Made by a program: the position numbers and the translations under genes
The notes under the pieces: generated by a model
What the model was told of the DNA's origin: nothing
What the model saw: the letters and a program-made list of their open reading frames with translations, nothing else
The model's database searches: none
In this document: positions 1 through 9,632 of the stretch, one piece after another
Numbering within the stretch: the first letter of the stretch is position 1
How the letters are laid out: each line of letters opens with the position of its first letter
DNA from: an uncultured Oscillospiraceae bacterium
Lineage (GTDB): Bacteria; Bacillota; Clostridia; Oscillospirales; Acutalibacteraceae
DNA length: 38,912 bases
Direction of reading: 5' to 3'
Assembly: GCA_958354085.1 (NCBI GenBank)
Contig: CATWUX010000003.1
Span: 1 to 38,912 of the forward strand

Positions 1-108
1 AAAGCAATGCGTTTTCGTGCCGCGCGCGACGGCGGAAACCGTGAGCGAAAAATCGAAAAACGGTTGCGGGACTGTAAATGCGGTCGCATATCCACACCCC
101 TTTACAAG

Positions 109-137
109 GGGGAACGCCGCTTCTATTCGCGTTCCCC
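109..137. repeat. Inverted repeat at the left edge, possible terminator
   Basis: GGGGAACGC (109-117) and GCGTTCCCC (129-137) form a 9-bp stem around an 11-base loop, just past the 3' end of the minus-strand radical SAM gene. No clear T-tract follows, so a terminator role is only possible. I could not support a gene in bases 1-198; any coding sequence there would be a fragment cut by the window edge. Confidence 0.35.
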
Positions 138-198
138 GGCTGCGCATATGCCAGTTTACGCGGGATATCCTGTCCGTGTGACGGCTTCTCGATTTTTG

Positions 199-1080
199 TC
201 AGCGAATGCCGGTTAAATCAAAAGACGGAATATATTGCTGTCCGCTGCTGGACAGCTCCTGTACGTAGCCGTTCGTCAATCCGCGCTCCAGCAAGTGATC
301 CCAGATCTTGCGGCATTCCCGTTTGGTCAACGCGCGGTTCAGAGGAGGATACTGCGGCAGCGGCACAACCGGCGTGTACTGGAACAGCAAGCTGACCCAG
401 ACGCCATCCGGCAGATGATCTGCCAGCCAGTCCAGCACTGCCAGTGATTCGCGGGTGTTCCCCGGGAGGACGAGATGGCGAACCATGGTGCCGCGTATCG
501 CCATACCGTGCTCGTCCAATTGAAATTCACCTGTCTGCCGCGCCATTTCCAGAATGGCCTGCGTAGCCATGAGCGGATAATCCGCCGCGCCGGAATACGC
601 CTCGGCCGGTTCGGCATGGATGTATTTCAGATCCGGGAGATAGACGTCGACCGCTCCCTCCAGCCGACGCAGCGTTTCAACGCGCTCATAACCGCTGGTG
701 TTGTATACGATCGGAACCGGCGGGCGGTAGCGTTCCAGCGCTTTCAGAATAGCGGGGACATAATGCGTTGGATTGACCAGATTGATGTTGTGCGCGCCCT
801 GCTCGACCAGTTCGCGGAAAATATCCGTCAGACGTTCGATGGAAACCGTTTCCCCGAAACAGTCGTGACTGATCACGTGGTTCTGGCAAAACAGGCAGCG
901 CAGCGGGCATCCGGAGAAAAAAACGGTTCCGGAACCGCGTGTGCCGCTGATACAGGGCTCTTCGCCGGTGTGCAGGGCGGCACGGGCAAGCGTGGGAAGT
1001 GCCGGAACGCCGCATATTCCCAGTGTTTCCGGTGTTCTGATTGCCTGACAGCGGCGGGGACAAAGCGTACAGCCGGACAT
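199..1080 (-). CDS. PflA-like radical SAM protein (COG1313 type)
   Basis: A 293-residue protein of the radical SAM superfamily, in the branch annotated as pyruvate formate-lyase activating enzyme-related. The SAM-binding 4Fe-4S motif CPLRCLFC is at residues 58-65. Four further cysteines lie near the N-terminus (residues 4, 7, 11 and 23, in CTLCPRRC and GICG), which is typical of this branch and could hold a second metal site. The substrate is unknown; members of this group are not proven PFL activases, and a true pflA is present at 35431. The ATG at 1080 has GGAG about 8 bases upstream and lies 12 bases after the stop of cca, so the two are probably co-transcribed. The family assignment is firm and the function is open. 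Confidence 0.85.
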   Translation of the reverse strand: MSGCTLCPRRCQAIRTPETLGICGVPALPTLARAALHTGEEPCISGTRGSGTVFFSGCPLRCLFCQNHVISHDCFGETVSIERLTDIFRELVEQGAHNINLVNPTHYVPAILKALERYRPPVPIVYNTSGYERVETLRRLEGAVDVYLPDLKYIHAEPAEAYSGAADYPLMATQAILEMARQTGEFQLDEHGMAIRGTMVRHLVLPGNTRESLAVLDWLADHLPDGVWVSLLFQYTPVVPLPQYPPLNRALTKRECRKIWDHLLERGLTNGYVQELSSSGQQYIPSFDLTGIR

Positions 1081-1092
1081 AAGCAGGCTCCT

Positions 1093-2436
1093 TTATTTTT
1101 GCATTTGGCAGATCCACAGATCCGCCAGCGCCAGAAGCGCCGATTTTTCGTTGGGACGTTGGCCGCTTATAACGGCGTCCAGCAGCCTTTCCAGCAGCTC
1201 ACCGACCGGCTTTCCGGCGGGCGCTCCGCGTTCCAGCAGGTCGTTGCCGTTCACAGCCAAAGTACGCAGAGAAAAGCAGCTGTGCGACGCTTTGATTTGT
1301 TCTATCAGCGCCGAGATGCGCGGAAGCAGTTCCAGACGATCCCGCACATGGGGCGCTTGTGCGGCGCAATCGGCAGCTTTTACAAGCAAAAGCTGCCGCA
1401 AACGCTCCTCACCAATACGGTTGAGCCAGCGGAGAACCACACGTTCCGTCGGTTCGATCGGAACGTCGTGGAGACGCACCAGCTCGCATACGGCAGTCAA
1501 GGTGGCGTTGTCCATCCGCAGCCGCCGCAGGACCGTTTCCGCATAGGGCTCACTTACGGCGGCGTGACCGTGAAAATGTCCCACGCCTCGTTGATCTTGC
1601 GTATAGCAGGCCGGCTTACCGCTGTCGTGCAGCAGCATCGTCCAGCGCAGAATTGGATCTGCCGGAACGGCAGCCACGCTGTGGGCAATGTGCGTGTAAA
1701 CGTCGTAGCAATGATAGGGCGAATTTTGCGCAAATCCAACAGCCGGCGCCAATTCCGGCAACAGCTGGGTGATGACCGGCGCATAATCCAGCAGTACCTC
1801 ACATACATTCTCGCCGCACAGCAGCTTGGTCAGCTCGGAGGCGATACGCTCCGGTGCAACGGCGTCCAACCGCGCGCGCAGCTGCACAAGGCTGCGTGCG
1901 GTTTCCTGCTCGATGGAAAAGCCCAGAACGGACGAAAAGCGCAAGGCTCGCAGGATGCGCAAGGCATCTTCCGTAAAACGGGTATCCGCATCGCCGACAC
2001 ATCGAATACAGCGGTTTTCTAAATCCGCCTGTCCGCCGAACGGATCGACAAGCCCGTGTGCCGGATGATAGGCAAGGGCATTGATCGTGAAATCGCGGCG
2101 GCGCAAATCCTCCGTCAAACTGCGCGTGAATTGCACGGAGTCCGGACGACGGCTGTCAGAATATGCTCCGTCCACCCGATACGTCGTGATTTCCACCGGC
2201 ATATCGTGCCACAGAACCGTTACCGTACCGTGCTGCAGACCGGTCGGGATTACTGTACAATCGGAGAACATAGCTATCGTCTGTTCCGGAAGCGCGGAGG
2301 TTGCCACATCCCAGTCGTGCGGCGTTTCTCCCCGCAGGCTGTCCCGTATACAACCGCCGACCACATAAGCTTCCGCTCCGTTTTGTGTAAACCGGTCCAG
2401 AAGCGACTCTATAAAGGGCGGTAAAATAATGGGCAT
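1093..2436 (-). CDS. cca: CCA-adding tRNA nucleotidyltransferase
   Basis: A 447-residue class II CCA-adding enzyme, which builds or repairs the 3' CCA end of tRNAs from CTP and ATP. The N-terminal nucleotidyltransferase head has GGCIRDSLRG followed by DWDV (metal-binding Asp-x-Asp, about residues 40-43) and the RRDFTINA motif near residue 112. The middle holds the neck and body that bind tRNA. A C-terminal HD-type region is recognisable by LLHDSGKP, as in longer bacterial members. Length and motif order are normal. The ATG at 2436 follows GAAAGG. It precedes the radical SAM gene by 12 bases. The tRNA-Thr in this window encodes its own CCA, so here the enzyme would act mainly in repair or on tRNAs lacking CCA. 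Confidence 0.93.
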   Translation of the reverse strand: MPIILPPFIESLLDRFTQNGAEAYVVGGCIRDSLRGETPHDWDVATSALPEQTIAMFSDCTVIPTGLQHGTVTVLWHDMPVEITTYRVDGAYSDSRRPDSVQFTRSLTEDLRRRDFTINALAYHPAHGLVDPFGGQADLENRCIRCVGDADTRFTEDALRILRALRFSSVLGFSIEQETARSLVQLRARLDAVAPERIASELTKLLCGENVCEVLLDYAPVITQLLPELAPAVGFAQNSPYHCYDVYTHIAHSVAAVPADPILRWTMLLHDSGKPACYTQDQRGVGHFHGHAAVSEPYAETVLRRLRMDNATLTAVCELVRLHDVPIEPTERVVLRWLNRIGEERLRQLLLVKAADCAAQAPHVRDRLELLPRISALIEQIKASHSCFSLRTLAVNGNDLLERGAPAGKPVGELLERLLDAVISGQRPNEKSALLALADLWICQMQK

Positions 2437-2460
2437 ACTTTCGGCCTGCCTTTCTTTTGT

Positions 2461-2521
2461 AAAAGAAGAAAGCTGCTACCGGCCATACTCCGAAACGTTC
2501 GGAAAATAGCAGGCGGCAGCT
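2461..2521 (-). terminator. Possible terminator after the OmpR-type regulator gene
   Basis: Read on the minus strand, the gap between the regulator and cca has AGCTGC pairing with GCAGCT, an inner small hairpin (TCCGAA/TTCGGA), and then a T-rich stretch (TTTCTTCTTTT). The outer stem is interrupted, so this is a moderate call. It could separate the regulator from cca. Confidence 0.4.
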
Positions 2522-2541
2522 CGGTTGTATGTGCATAAAAA

Positions 2542-3009
2542 TCAGCGTTCGCGCACTTTAAAGCCATAGCCCCAAATAGTTTCGATAGCGAGCGTCGTGC
2601 CTTGCAGCTTTTTGCGCAGACGTTTTACGGTATCGTCCGCAACACGCGTGGCGGAATCGTTTTCAAATCCCCAAACGGTGGGGAGCAGCTCGCTGCGCGG
2701 TACAGCCCGGGAGGCGTTTTTCATCAGATAGGTGAGCATGGCAAACTCGGTGGGGGTAAAATGAATGTTTTCGCCGGCTGCGTTGCAAGCAGACATGTTA
2801 TCCAGATCGACCGTCAGACCGCCCATCGTTATTTTTGAGCTGGGAGCGACCGCTTTGCAGATCAAAGCAATGTCCGCGGTAATGCTGCTGGAACTGAGCT
2901 CCTCTGAAATATTGGTGTATTCAAGGGAATAGCCGTTGTTGCGCAAAGAGGTAACGAGGGTATCCAGCATCTTGTTATCGTCTCCAAAAACATAGATTAA
3001 CTTCGGCAT
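2542..3009 (-). CDS. Shortened OmpR/PhoB-type winged-helix regulator
   Basis: The C-terminal about 90 residues are a clear OmpR/PhoB DNA-binding domain: FTPTEFAMLTYLMKN, then RSELLPTVWG, then DDTVKRLRKKL and the closing wing IETIWGYGFKV. The N-terminus (MPKLIYVFGDD...) resembles the start of a receiver domain but is only about 60 residues instead of about 120. Where the phosphorylated Asp would follow strand 3 the sequence reads ADIALICKAV, with no Asp. No histidine kinase is next to it. I chose the ATG at 3009 because GGAGG lies 8 bases upstream; an in-frame ATG five codons earlier contains that ribosome site. It is probably a phosphorylation-independent DNA-binding protein with unknown targets. 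Confidence 0.82.
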   Translation of the reverse strand: MPKLIYVFGDDNKMLDTLVTSLRNNGYSLEYTNISEELSSSSITADIALICKAVAPSSKITMGGLTVDLDNMSACNAAGENIHFTPTEFAMLTYLMKNASRAVPRSELLPTVWGFENDSATRVADDTVKRLRKKLQGTTLAIETIWGYGFKVRER

Positions 3010-3036
3010 TTTCAAGTCCTCCACTTCATATTACTT

Positions 3037-3064
3037 ATTCTATTATATCGAATATTATCGCCAA
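3037..3064 (-). promoter_or_regulatory. Probable sigma-A promoter for the OmpR-type regulator
   Basis: Minus strand: -35 TTGGCG (3059-3064), 16-base spacer, -10 TAGAAT (3037-3042). An overlapping TATAAT sits slightly upstream, so the exact -10 is uncertain. Confidence 0.45.
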
Positions 3065-3096
3065 CTGTGTGAAATTCTTGTGAATGAATGCGCTTT

Positions 3097-4554
3097 TTAT
3101 AAACTGTATTCCGCCAACAGCCGTTGCTTTTCGTCCCACAGGGGCTGCGAAAGATCCACATAATATTTGTGCGGGTGTTCAAAGCGCAGCACTTCATCCC
3201 ACATGCTGTCGATTTGCTGCTTACAATAAGCGCGTATCTCGGTAATGGCGCGATCCTGATATACACATTTTCCAGCTTCAAAAAGCGGCTGCAGCAGGGG
3301 AACGGCGGTGAAATTTTCCACACATTTACGTTTCCAGACATGTTCCGGATCAAAAATGACATACGGCTTGGAGTCATCGATGGTTTCCTCGTGCAAGGTG
3401 ATGACATCCGCGATCGCTTTTCCGCTTTCCTTGTCATACAGACGCCAAAGTTTCTTAAAGCAGGGGTTGGTGATCTTGGTGACGTTTTCGCTGACTTTGA
3501 TGCGGGGAATAATTTTACCGTTTGATTCAACGGCGGCCAATTTATAAACCCCGCCGAAAACCGGGTCGCTGGCTGCGGTAATAAGCCGTTCGCCGACGCC
3601 GAAGCTGTCCACACACGCGCCCTGCAGGATCATATCGCGGATGATATATTCATCCAGCGAATTGGAGGCGATAATACGGCAGTCGGGGAACCCCGCTTCG
3701 TCCAGCATCTTGCGCGCTTTTTTGCTCAGATAGGTAATATCGCCGGAGTCGATACGCACCGCCTGCGGACGATAGCCGCAGGGAACGATCTCCTCATTAA
3801 ATACGCGGATCGCGTTGGGCAGGCCGGATTTTAACGTGCTGTACGTATCCACCAGCAGCGTACAGGCGGCGGGATATTCCCGTGCGTAGGCGCGGAAGGC
3901 GTCCAGCTCACTGTCAAACAACTGAACCCAGCTGTGCGCCATCGTCCCCATGGCGGGGATACCAAATTCGCGATCCGCTATGGTACAGGCTGTTCCGTCG
4001 CAGCCGCCGATATAGGCGGCACGGGCGCCGTAAATCGCACCGTCATACCCTTGGGCGCGCCGCGAACCGAATTCCATGACCGTGCGTCCCTGTGCGGCGC
4101 GCACGATACGGTTGGCTTTGGTGGCGATCAGCGACTGATGATTGATTGCCAGAAGCACCATCGTTTCGATAAACTGTGCCTGCATGACCGGCCCGCGCAC
4201 GGTCACAATAGGCTCATGCGGGAAGATCGGCGTGCCTTCCGGTACGGCCCAAACGTCGCAGGCAAAGGAAAAGTTCTGTAAATACGTGAGAAAATCCTCA
4301 CCAAATAATTTCTTGGATCGCAGATACTCGATATCCGCTTGCGTAAAGGAGAGGTTACGCAGGTAATTGACCAGTTGTTCTACGCCCGCCATAATGGCAA
4401 GGCCGCCCTCATCCGGCACACGGCGGAAAAACATATCAAAGTAAACGATTTGATTTCCTTTTCCGTTTTTCAGAAAGCCGTTTGCCATGGTCAGCTCGTA
4501 AAAATCGGTCAGCATCGTGAGATTATCACAATCAAAATGATTCAGCGAAGTCAC
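3097..4554 (-). CDS. pncB: Nicotinate phosphoribosyltransferase
   Basis: A 485-residue enzyme of the Preiss-Handler NAD salvage route: nicotinate + PRPP + ATP gives nicotinate mononucleotide. Recognised from the N-terminal LTDFYELTMANGF, the phosphoribosyl-handling region FGSRRAQG near residues 167-174, the RIDSGD segment near residue 267 and the following IIASNSLDEY. The length matches the long Bacillota form. The start is a GTG at 4554; AAGGTGG upstream overlaps the stop codon of the nicotinamidase-like gene, which ends 15 bases before, so the two are almost certainly translated from one message. Together they convert nicotinamide to nicotinate mononucleotide. Confidence 0.95.
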   Translation of the reverse strand: MTSLNHFDCDNLTMLTDFYELTMANGFLKNGKGNQIVYFDMFFRRVPDEGGLAIMAGVEQLVNYLRNLSFTQADIEYLRSKKLFGEDFLTYLQNFSFACDVWAVPEGTPIFPHEPIVTVRGPVMQAQFIETMVLLAINHQSLIATKANRIVRAAQGRTVMEFGSRRAQGYDGAIYGARAAYIGGCDGTACTIADREFGIPAMGTMAHSWVQLFDSELDAFRAYAREYPAACTLLVDTYSTLKSGLPNAIRVFNEEIVPCGYRPQAVRIDSGDITYLSKKARKMLDEAGFPDCRIIASNSLDEYIIRDMILQGACVDSFGVGERLITAASDPVFGGVYKLAAVESNGKIIPRIKVSENVTKITNPCFKKLWRLYDKESGKAIADVITLHEETIDDSKPYVIFDPEHVWKRKCVENFTAVPLLQPLFEAGKCVYQDRAITEIRAYCKQQIDSMWDEVLRFEHPHKYYVDLSQPLWDEKQRLLAEYSL

Positions 4555-4569
4555 GAAACATACACCACC

Positions 4570-5250
4570 TTATTCTGAAAATGTAATGGTTTTGCAAAGC
4601 GAAATGCCGCCCTTTTGCATCAGGAGCAGAGACAGCGCATTCATAAAATCCGCCGGATGTCCGGGCGCGTCAAACGTGTCTGTCAAAGTGAGCGGAACGA
4701 TCATTTCCGCTGCGCGGTTGAGGGTGTTGAACCACGCTTTGGCGGTTAACACAAATTGCAGCACGCAGATATCGGTGCAATCGCCCACCACCAGAAAAGT
4801 CGTGATGTCGGGATGCTGCGCCAGCCAATCGGTAAAAGCCGGTTCTAAAAATCCGTTCGTCGAATTTTTGGGGATGATCGTGATTTGCCCCGCGGAAGCG
4901 ATCGCGTCGCAAAGCTGTGCTTCCGGTGTGCCGCGTAAACAGTGCGGGGGATAGGTTTCCAGCTCCAGACTGTCCGGTTCATGTGTATCGGCGAAGGCCG
5001 CGATGGGGATTCCATACTGCGTGCAGGCGGCCGTTAACGAAGCAATCGGCGAGATCAGCGCGCCGACGCGCGGACTGGATAAAGCGCCCGAAACAGCAAA
5101 GCCGTTGACCATGTCCACGATAATCAACGCCGTGTGTGCCGGATCAAAATCGTGCAGCGATCGGTCGGACAAGACGGATAAATCGCGATGGAGCCCGCTC
5201 AGTTCCTCAATCGCCTGCGCCTGCAGCGACGATAAATCAGGAAGAAACAT
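4570..5250 (-). CDS. pncA: Nicotinamidase-like isochorismatase-family hydrolase
   Basis: A 226-residue cysteine hydrolase of the isochorismatase fold, predicted to deamidate nicotinamide to nicotinate. The expected Asp-Lys-Cys catalytic set is visible: Asp in ALIIVDMVNGF, Lys in IIPKNSTNGF, and Cys in GDCTDICV. The metal-site region reads ADTHEPDSLE and then YPPHC, the variant found in a Bacillota subgroup rather than the classical HxSF form. The ATG at 5250 (GGAAGG upstream) is preferred over the TTG one codon earlier. Immediate linkage to pncB supports nicotinamide as the substrate; the fold alone would also permit other amides. Confidence 0.88.
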   Translation of the reverse strand: MFLPDLSSLQAQAIEELSGLHRDLSVLSDRSLHDFDPAHTALIIVDMVNGFAVSGALSSPRVGALISPIASLTAACTQYGIPIAAFADTHEPDSLELETYPPHCLRGTPEAQLCDAIASAGQITIIPKNSTNGFLEPAFTDWLAQHPDITTFLVVGDCTDICVLQFVLTAKAWFNTLNRAAEMIVPLTLTDTFDAPGHPADFMNALSLLLMQKGGISLCKTITFSE

Positions 5251-5310
5251 CAAAACACTTCCTTCCGGTGTGGAATTAAAAAGAATTCATATAAAAATGT
5301 ATCAAACAGT

Positions 5311-5339
5311 ATTATACTATATTGTAAGAAATTTCGCAA
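5311..5339 (-). promoter_or_regulatory. Promoter for pncA-pncB
   Basis: Minus strand: -35 TTGCGA (5334-5339), 17-base spacer, perfect -10 TATAAT (5311-5316), about 60 bases before the pncA start. The 5251-5557 gap is AT-rich and otherwise holds only this promoter and the divergent one for the YfbR-type gene. Confidence 0.65.
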
Positions 5340-5476
5340 GGAAAAATGTAAAAAAGCGCCCTCTTTTTTTCTGTTTTTTGTAATATTTAGAAAAACAAAA
5401 TAAGAAACATAGGTTGTTTGCCCGAATTTTCACAAATTTGAGATTTCCTTGCAGAAATTTGGCGTTCTCTTGTTTC

Positions 5477-5505
5477 TGGACTTTGCGGCTGCGCTATGCT
5501 ATACT
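5477..5505 (+). promoter_or_regulatory. Promoter for the YfbR-type nucleotidase gene
   Basis: TGGACT (5477-5482, imperfect -35), 17-base spacer ending in TGC, and -10 TATACT (5500-5505). The TGC before the -10 makes an extended -10, which would compensate for the weak -35. Confidence 0.5.
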
Positions 5506-5557
5506 CAATTGCAGCGAATAGATGCAGCCCCGCTTCGGGGCATGGGGAGTGGTCATG

Positions 5558-6139
5558 ATGAGCCGAAACTTTTTTGCCATATTATCGCGTATGAAATATA
5601 TTACCCGCTGGGCGCTGATGCGCAATACGCGGGCGGAGAATATCTGCGAGCATTCTCAGGATGTCGCGGTATTGGCGCACGCGCTGGCGGTGTTGACCAA
5701 TCGCCGTTTCGCAGGCCATGTAGACGAGGGGAGATGTGTCCTGCTGGCGATGTATCATGATGTGCCTGAAATTTTGACCGGTGATTTGCCCACACCGGTC
5801 AAGTATTACAATCCGGCAATTCGGGACGCTTACCGGCAGGTGGAAACCGTGGCGGCCGATAAGCTTCTCGGCATGCTTCCGGAGGATATACAGGCGGATT
5901 ATCGCCCGCTCCTGCAGCCGGACAACGAGTGGCAGGAAGAGCGACGGCTGGTAAAAGCGGCCGACAAGCTGGCGGCGCTTATTAAGTGTGTAGAGGAGCT
6001 GCGGCAGGGGAATATGGAGTTTGCCAAGGCACGTAAAGCGACCGAGGAGGCGATCCGTGCGCTGCATATTCCGGCAGCCGATTGTTTTTTGGAGGAATTC
6101 CTGCCCGCGTTTGAACTGACGCTGGATGAACAGGACTGA
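5558..6139 (+). CDS. yfbR: YfbR-type HD-domain 5'-deoxynucleotidase
   Basis: A 193-residue HD-domain phosphohydrolase that closely matches the pattern of E. coli YfbR, which dephosphorylates deoxyribonucleoside 5'-monophosphates. The N-terminus FFAILSRMKYITRWALMRNT matches that family, followed by the metal ligands in ENICEHSQDV and MYHDVPE, the conserved TGDLPTPVKYYN, and LVKAADKLAALIKCVEE. Two ATGs lie side by side at 5555 and 5558; GGGGAG at 5544-5549 is 8 bases from the second, which I use. It would help balance deoxynucleotide pools. It is transcribed alone, away from pncAB and towards endonuclease III. Confidence 0.92.
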   Translation: MSRNFFAILSRMKYITRWALMRNTRAENICEHSQDVAVLAHALAVLTNRRFAGHVDEGRCVLLAMYHDVPEILTGDLPTPVKYYNPAIRDAYRQVETVAADKLLGMLPEDIQADYRPLLQPDNEWQEERRLVKAADKLAALIKCVEELRQGNMEFAKARKATEEAIRALHIPAADCFLEEFLPAFELTLDEQD

Positions 6140-6142
6140 GTC

Positions 6143-6787
6143 TTATTTCGGCGCGGAAGGGCAAAACGTGCGCAGCGGACAGTCGGCACATTTCGGCGAC
6201 CGTGCGTCGCAGATTTCTCGTCCGAACAATACCAGCCGATGGCAAAAGGCGTTGCTTTCCTCGGGCGGCAACAGCTCGCGCAGCTGAAGTTCCACTTTAT
6301 ACGGATCTTTGGAATCCGTTAATCCGAGCCGATTGGTGATACGGATGCAGTGTGTGTCGGCTACGACAACGCCCGGTACACCGTATACATCGCCGCAGAC
6401 AAGATTGGCGGTTTTGCGCCCTACGCCGGGCAGTTTCACCATCTCTTCCACGGTATTCGGAATCACGCCGCCGTAATTCTCCCGCAGCGCGTTTGCCATG
6501 GCGACAATATCGCGCGCCTTAGTCTTGTACAGGCCGCAGGAGCGGATATACGTGCCGACCTCTTCGGGCGAGGCGTCTGCAAACGCATCCAGTGTCGGAA
6601 AACGTTCAAAAAGCGCCGGCGTGACCAGATTGACACGCGCGTCTGTACATTGAGCGGACAGCCGCGTCGCAATCAGCAGCTGCAGAGCATCGCCATATTC
6701 CAGCGAACAAATGCCCTCCGGATAGCGTTCTTTCAATTTTTCGACCGCCAGAAGGGCGGTCTTTTGCTTTTTAGTCTGTCTGGGCAT
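6143..6787 (-). CDS. nth: Endonuclease III, DNA glycosylase/AP lyase
   Basis: A 214-residue base-excision repair enzyme removing oxidised pyrimidines. The helix-hairpin-helix motif LPGVGRKTANLV carries the catalytic Lys, and VVADTHCIRITNRLG carries the catalytic Asp. The C-terminal iron-sulfur loop is intact: CDARSPKCADCPLRTFC gives Cys-x6-Cys-x2-Cys-x5-Cys. The reading frame stays open for 120 codons upstream, but the protein begins at the ATG at 6787 (MPRQTKKQK), after AAAGGA. The stop lies 3 bases from the stop of the convergent nucleotidase gene, so the two share their 3' boundary. Confidence 0.95.
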   Translation of the reverse strand: MPRQTKKQKTALLAVEKLKERYPEGICSLEYGDALQLLIATRLSAQCTDARVNLVTPALFERFPTLDAFADASPEEVGTYIRSCGLYKTKARDIVAMANALRENYGGVIPNTVEEMVKLPGVGRKTANLVCGDVYGVPGVVVADTHCIRITNRLGLTDSKDPYKVELQLRELLPPEESNAFCHRLVLFGREICDARSPKCADCPLRTFCPSAPK

Positions 6788-6911
6788 ATATCCATGATCC
6801 TTTCCATATGGGATATTTTGTCGAGAGAGGGAAGCGAATACACATATCCGCTTTATTATAAGGTAACATGAAAAAAAAACGCTGTCAAATAGAGAATTTT
6901 CTCGTTTGCTC

Positions 6912-6941
6912 TTGCGCATTATGCTCAAAAAGTGGTATGAT
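6912..6941 (+). promoter_or_regulatory. Promoter for glyA, overlapped by an inverted repeat
   Basis: TTGCGC (6912-6917), 18-base spacer ending in TGG, and TATGAT (6936-6941). GCATTATG (6916-6923) and its reverse complement CATAATGC (6945-6952) flank the -10, so the repeat could serve as an operator or an early RNA hairpin. Confidence 0.5.
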
Positions 6942-6974
6942 ATGACATAATGCTTCAAAAAGGGGATTCGGATT

Positions 6975-8225
<1,251 letters not shown>

Positions 8226-8258
8226 TCCGCTGTTTTTCAGCGATAAGGTGGTGAGTGT

Positions 8259-9530
8259 GTGGCAGCGCCTCTTGCAGACCGGATGCGTCCGGAAACACTG
8301 GAAGATATTGTCGGGCAGCAGCATCTGCTGGCACCGGGCAAGGCTTTGCGCACGATCATCGAATCGGGGCGCATTCCCAACCTGATTTTTTACGGCCCTT
8401 CCGGCATTGGTAAAACAACGCTGGCGCGTATGATCGCCAAGCGCACCGATATGCGGCTGCACAAGCTCAACGGAACCAATGCCACCACGGCGGATATCAA
8501 AGCCGTGGTGGACGAGCTGGATACCTTGGCGGGCATGAATGGGATTTTGCTGTATCTGGACGAGATTCAGTATTTTAATAAGAAGCAGCAGCAAACGCTG
8601 CTGGAATATATCGAAAACGGGCGAATTACGCTGATCGCTTCTACGACCGAAAACCCGTATTTCTATGTATACAGCGCCATCCTCAGCCGTTCCACTGTTT
8701 TTGAATTCAAACCGGTGGAGCGCGCGGATGTGGAGCAGGCGGTGCTGCGCGGTTTCCGTTTTCTGGAGCAGGAGCAGCATACGCCCATCCTGCCTGAAGA
8801 AGGGGTGAGCGCACATATTGCCGCCTCGTGCGGCGGCGACGTGCGCAAAGCGCTCAACGCCGTGGAACTGTGCGTGCTGGCGACTCCGCCGGAGGACGAC
8901 GGTACCCGCCGCGTCACGTTGGATACTGCGCAGCAGCTGGCACAACGCAGCGCACTGCGCTATGACCGGGACGGCGACGAGCATTACGATATCCTGTCCG
9001 CTTATCAGAAGTCCATGCGCGGCTCCGATCCGAACGCGGCGCTGCATTATCTGGCACGGCTGCTGGAAGCGGGCGATCTGCCGTCCGCCTGCCGGCGGCT
9101 GATGGTGTGCGCATGCGAGGATGTGGGGCTGGCCTATCCGCTGATCATCCCGATTGTGAAAGCGGCTGTGGATGCGGCGTTACAGGTGGGGCTGCCCGAG
9201 GCGTGCCTGCCGCTGGCAGATGCGGTTGTGCTGGTTTGTCAGGCGCCTAAATCCAATTCGGCGCACAATGCCATCCACGCGGCGCTCGCCGACGTGCGTG
9301 CCGGCAAGCTGGGGCCAATTCCCCGTGCACTGCAAAACAAGCATTTCGACGGGGAGGACAACCCGCACAAGGGGCAGTTTTATCAGTATCCCCACGATTT
9401 TCCCCAGCACTGGGTCGCACAGCAGTATTTGCCGGATATTTTGAAGGATACGGTTTATTATGTGCCGGGCGATAACAAAAATGAGCAGGCTTTTCAGGCG
9501 TATTGGGACGCGATTCGGAAAGCGCTCTGA
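8259..9530 (+). CDS. rarA: RarA/MgsA-family replication-associated AAA+ ATPase
   Basis: A 423-residue AAA+ protein related to the clamp loader, acting at stalled replication forks. The Walker A motif GPSGIGKTTLA is near residues 47-57, a Walker B-type ILLYLDEIQYF follows, and the sensor region STTENPYFYVYSAILSRS is the family signature. The C-terminal half (GSDPNAALHYLARLLEAGD through SNSAHNAI and GQFYQYPHDFPQHWVAQQYLP) is the RarA tetramerisation part. The start is a GTG at 8259, chosen because AAGGTGGTG lies just upstream. A strong terminator follows at 9554. Confidence 0.95.
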   Translation: MAAPLADRMRPETLEDIVGQQHLLAPGKALRTIIESGRIPNLIFYGPSGIGKTTLARMIAKRTDMRLHKLNGTNATTADIKAVVDELDTLAGMNGILLYLDEIQYFNKKQQQTLLEYIENGRITLIASTTENPYFYVYSAILSRSTVFEFKPVERADVEQAVLRGFRFLEQEQHTPILPEEGVSAHIAASCGGDVRKALNAVELCVLATPPEDDGTRRVTLDTAQQLAQRSALRYDRDGDEHYDILSAYQKSMRGSDPNAALHYLARLLEAGDLPSACRRLMVCACEDVGLAYPLIIPIVKAAVDAALQVGLPEACLPLADAVVLVCQAPKSNSAHNAIHAALADVRAGKLGPIPRALQNKHFDGEDNPHKGQFYQYPHDFPQHWVAQQYLPDILKDTVYYVPGDNKNEQAFQAYWDAIRKAL

Positions 9531-9553
9531 TGTCCCGCCAAAACGGATGAAAC

Positions 9554-9594
9554 AACCGCCGCTCCGAACTTCCTTTTCAGAGCGGCGGTTTTGT
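9554..9594 (+). terminator. Rho-independent terminator after rarA
   Basis: An 11-bp perfect stem (AACCGCCGCTC at 9554-9564 with its complement at 9580-9590) followed by TTTTG. It lies 24 bases after the rarA stop and just before the mnmA ribosome site. Confidence 0.75.
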
Positions 9595-9632
9595 GTCATA
9601 CTGAGCGTGGGAACGAAAGGATGAGAACCGAT

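Noticed and set aside
475..2022. A 515-codon open frame on the plus strand
   Set aside because: It lies antisense to cca and the radical SAM gene, has no recognisable motif, and both minus-strand genes are clear families.
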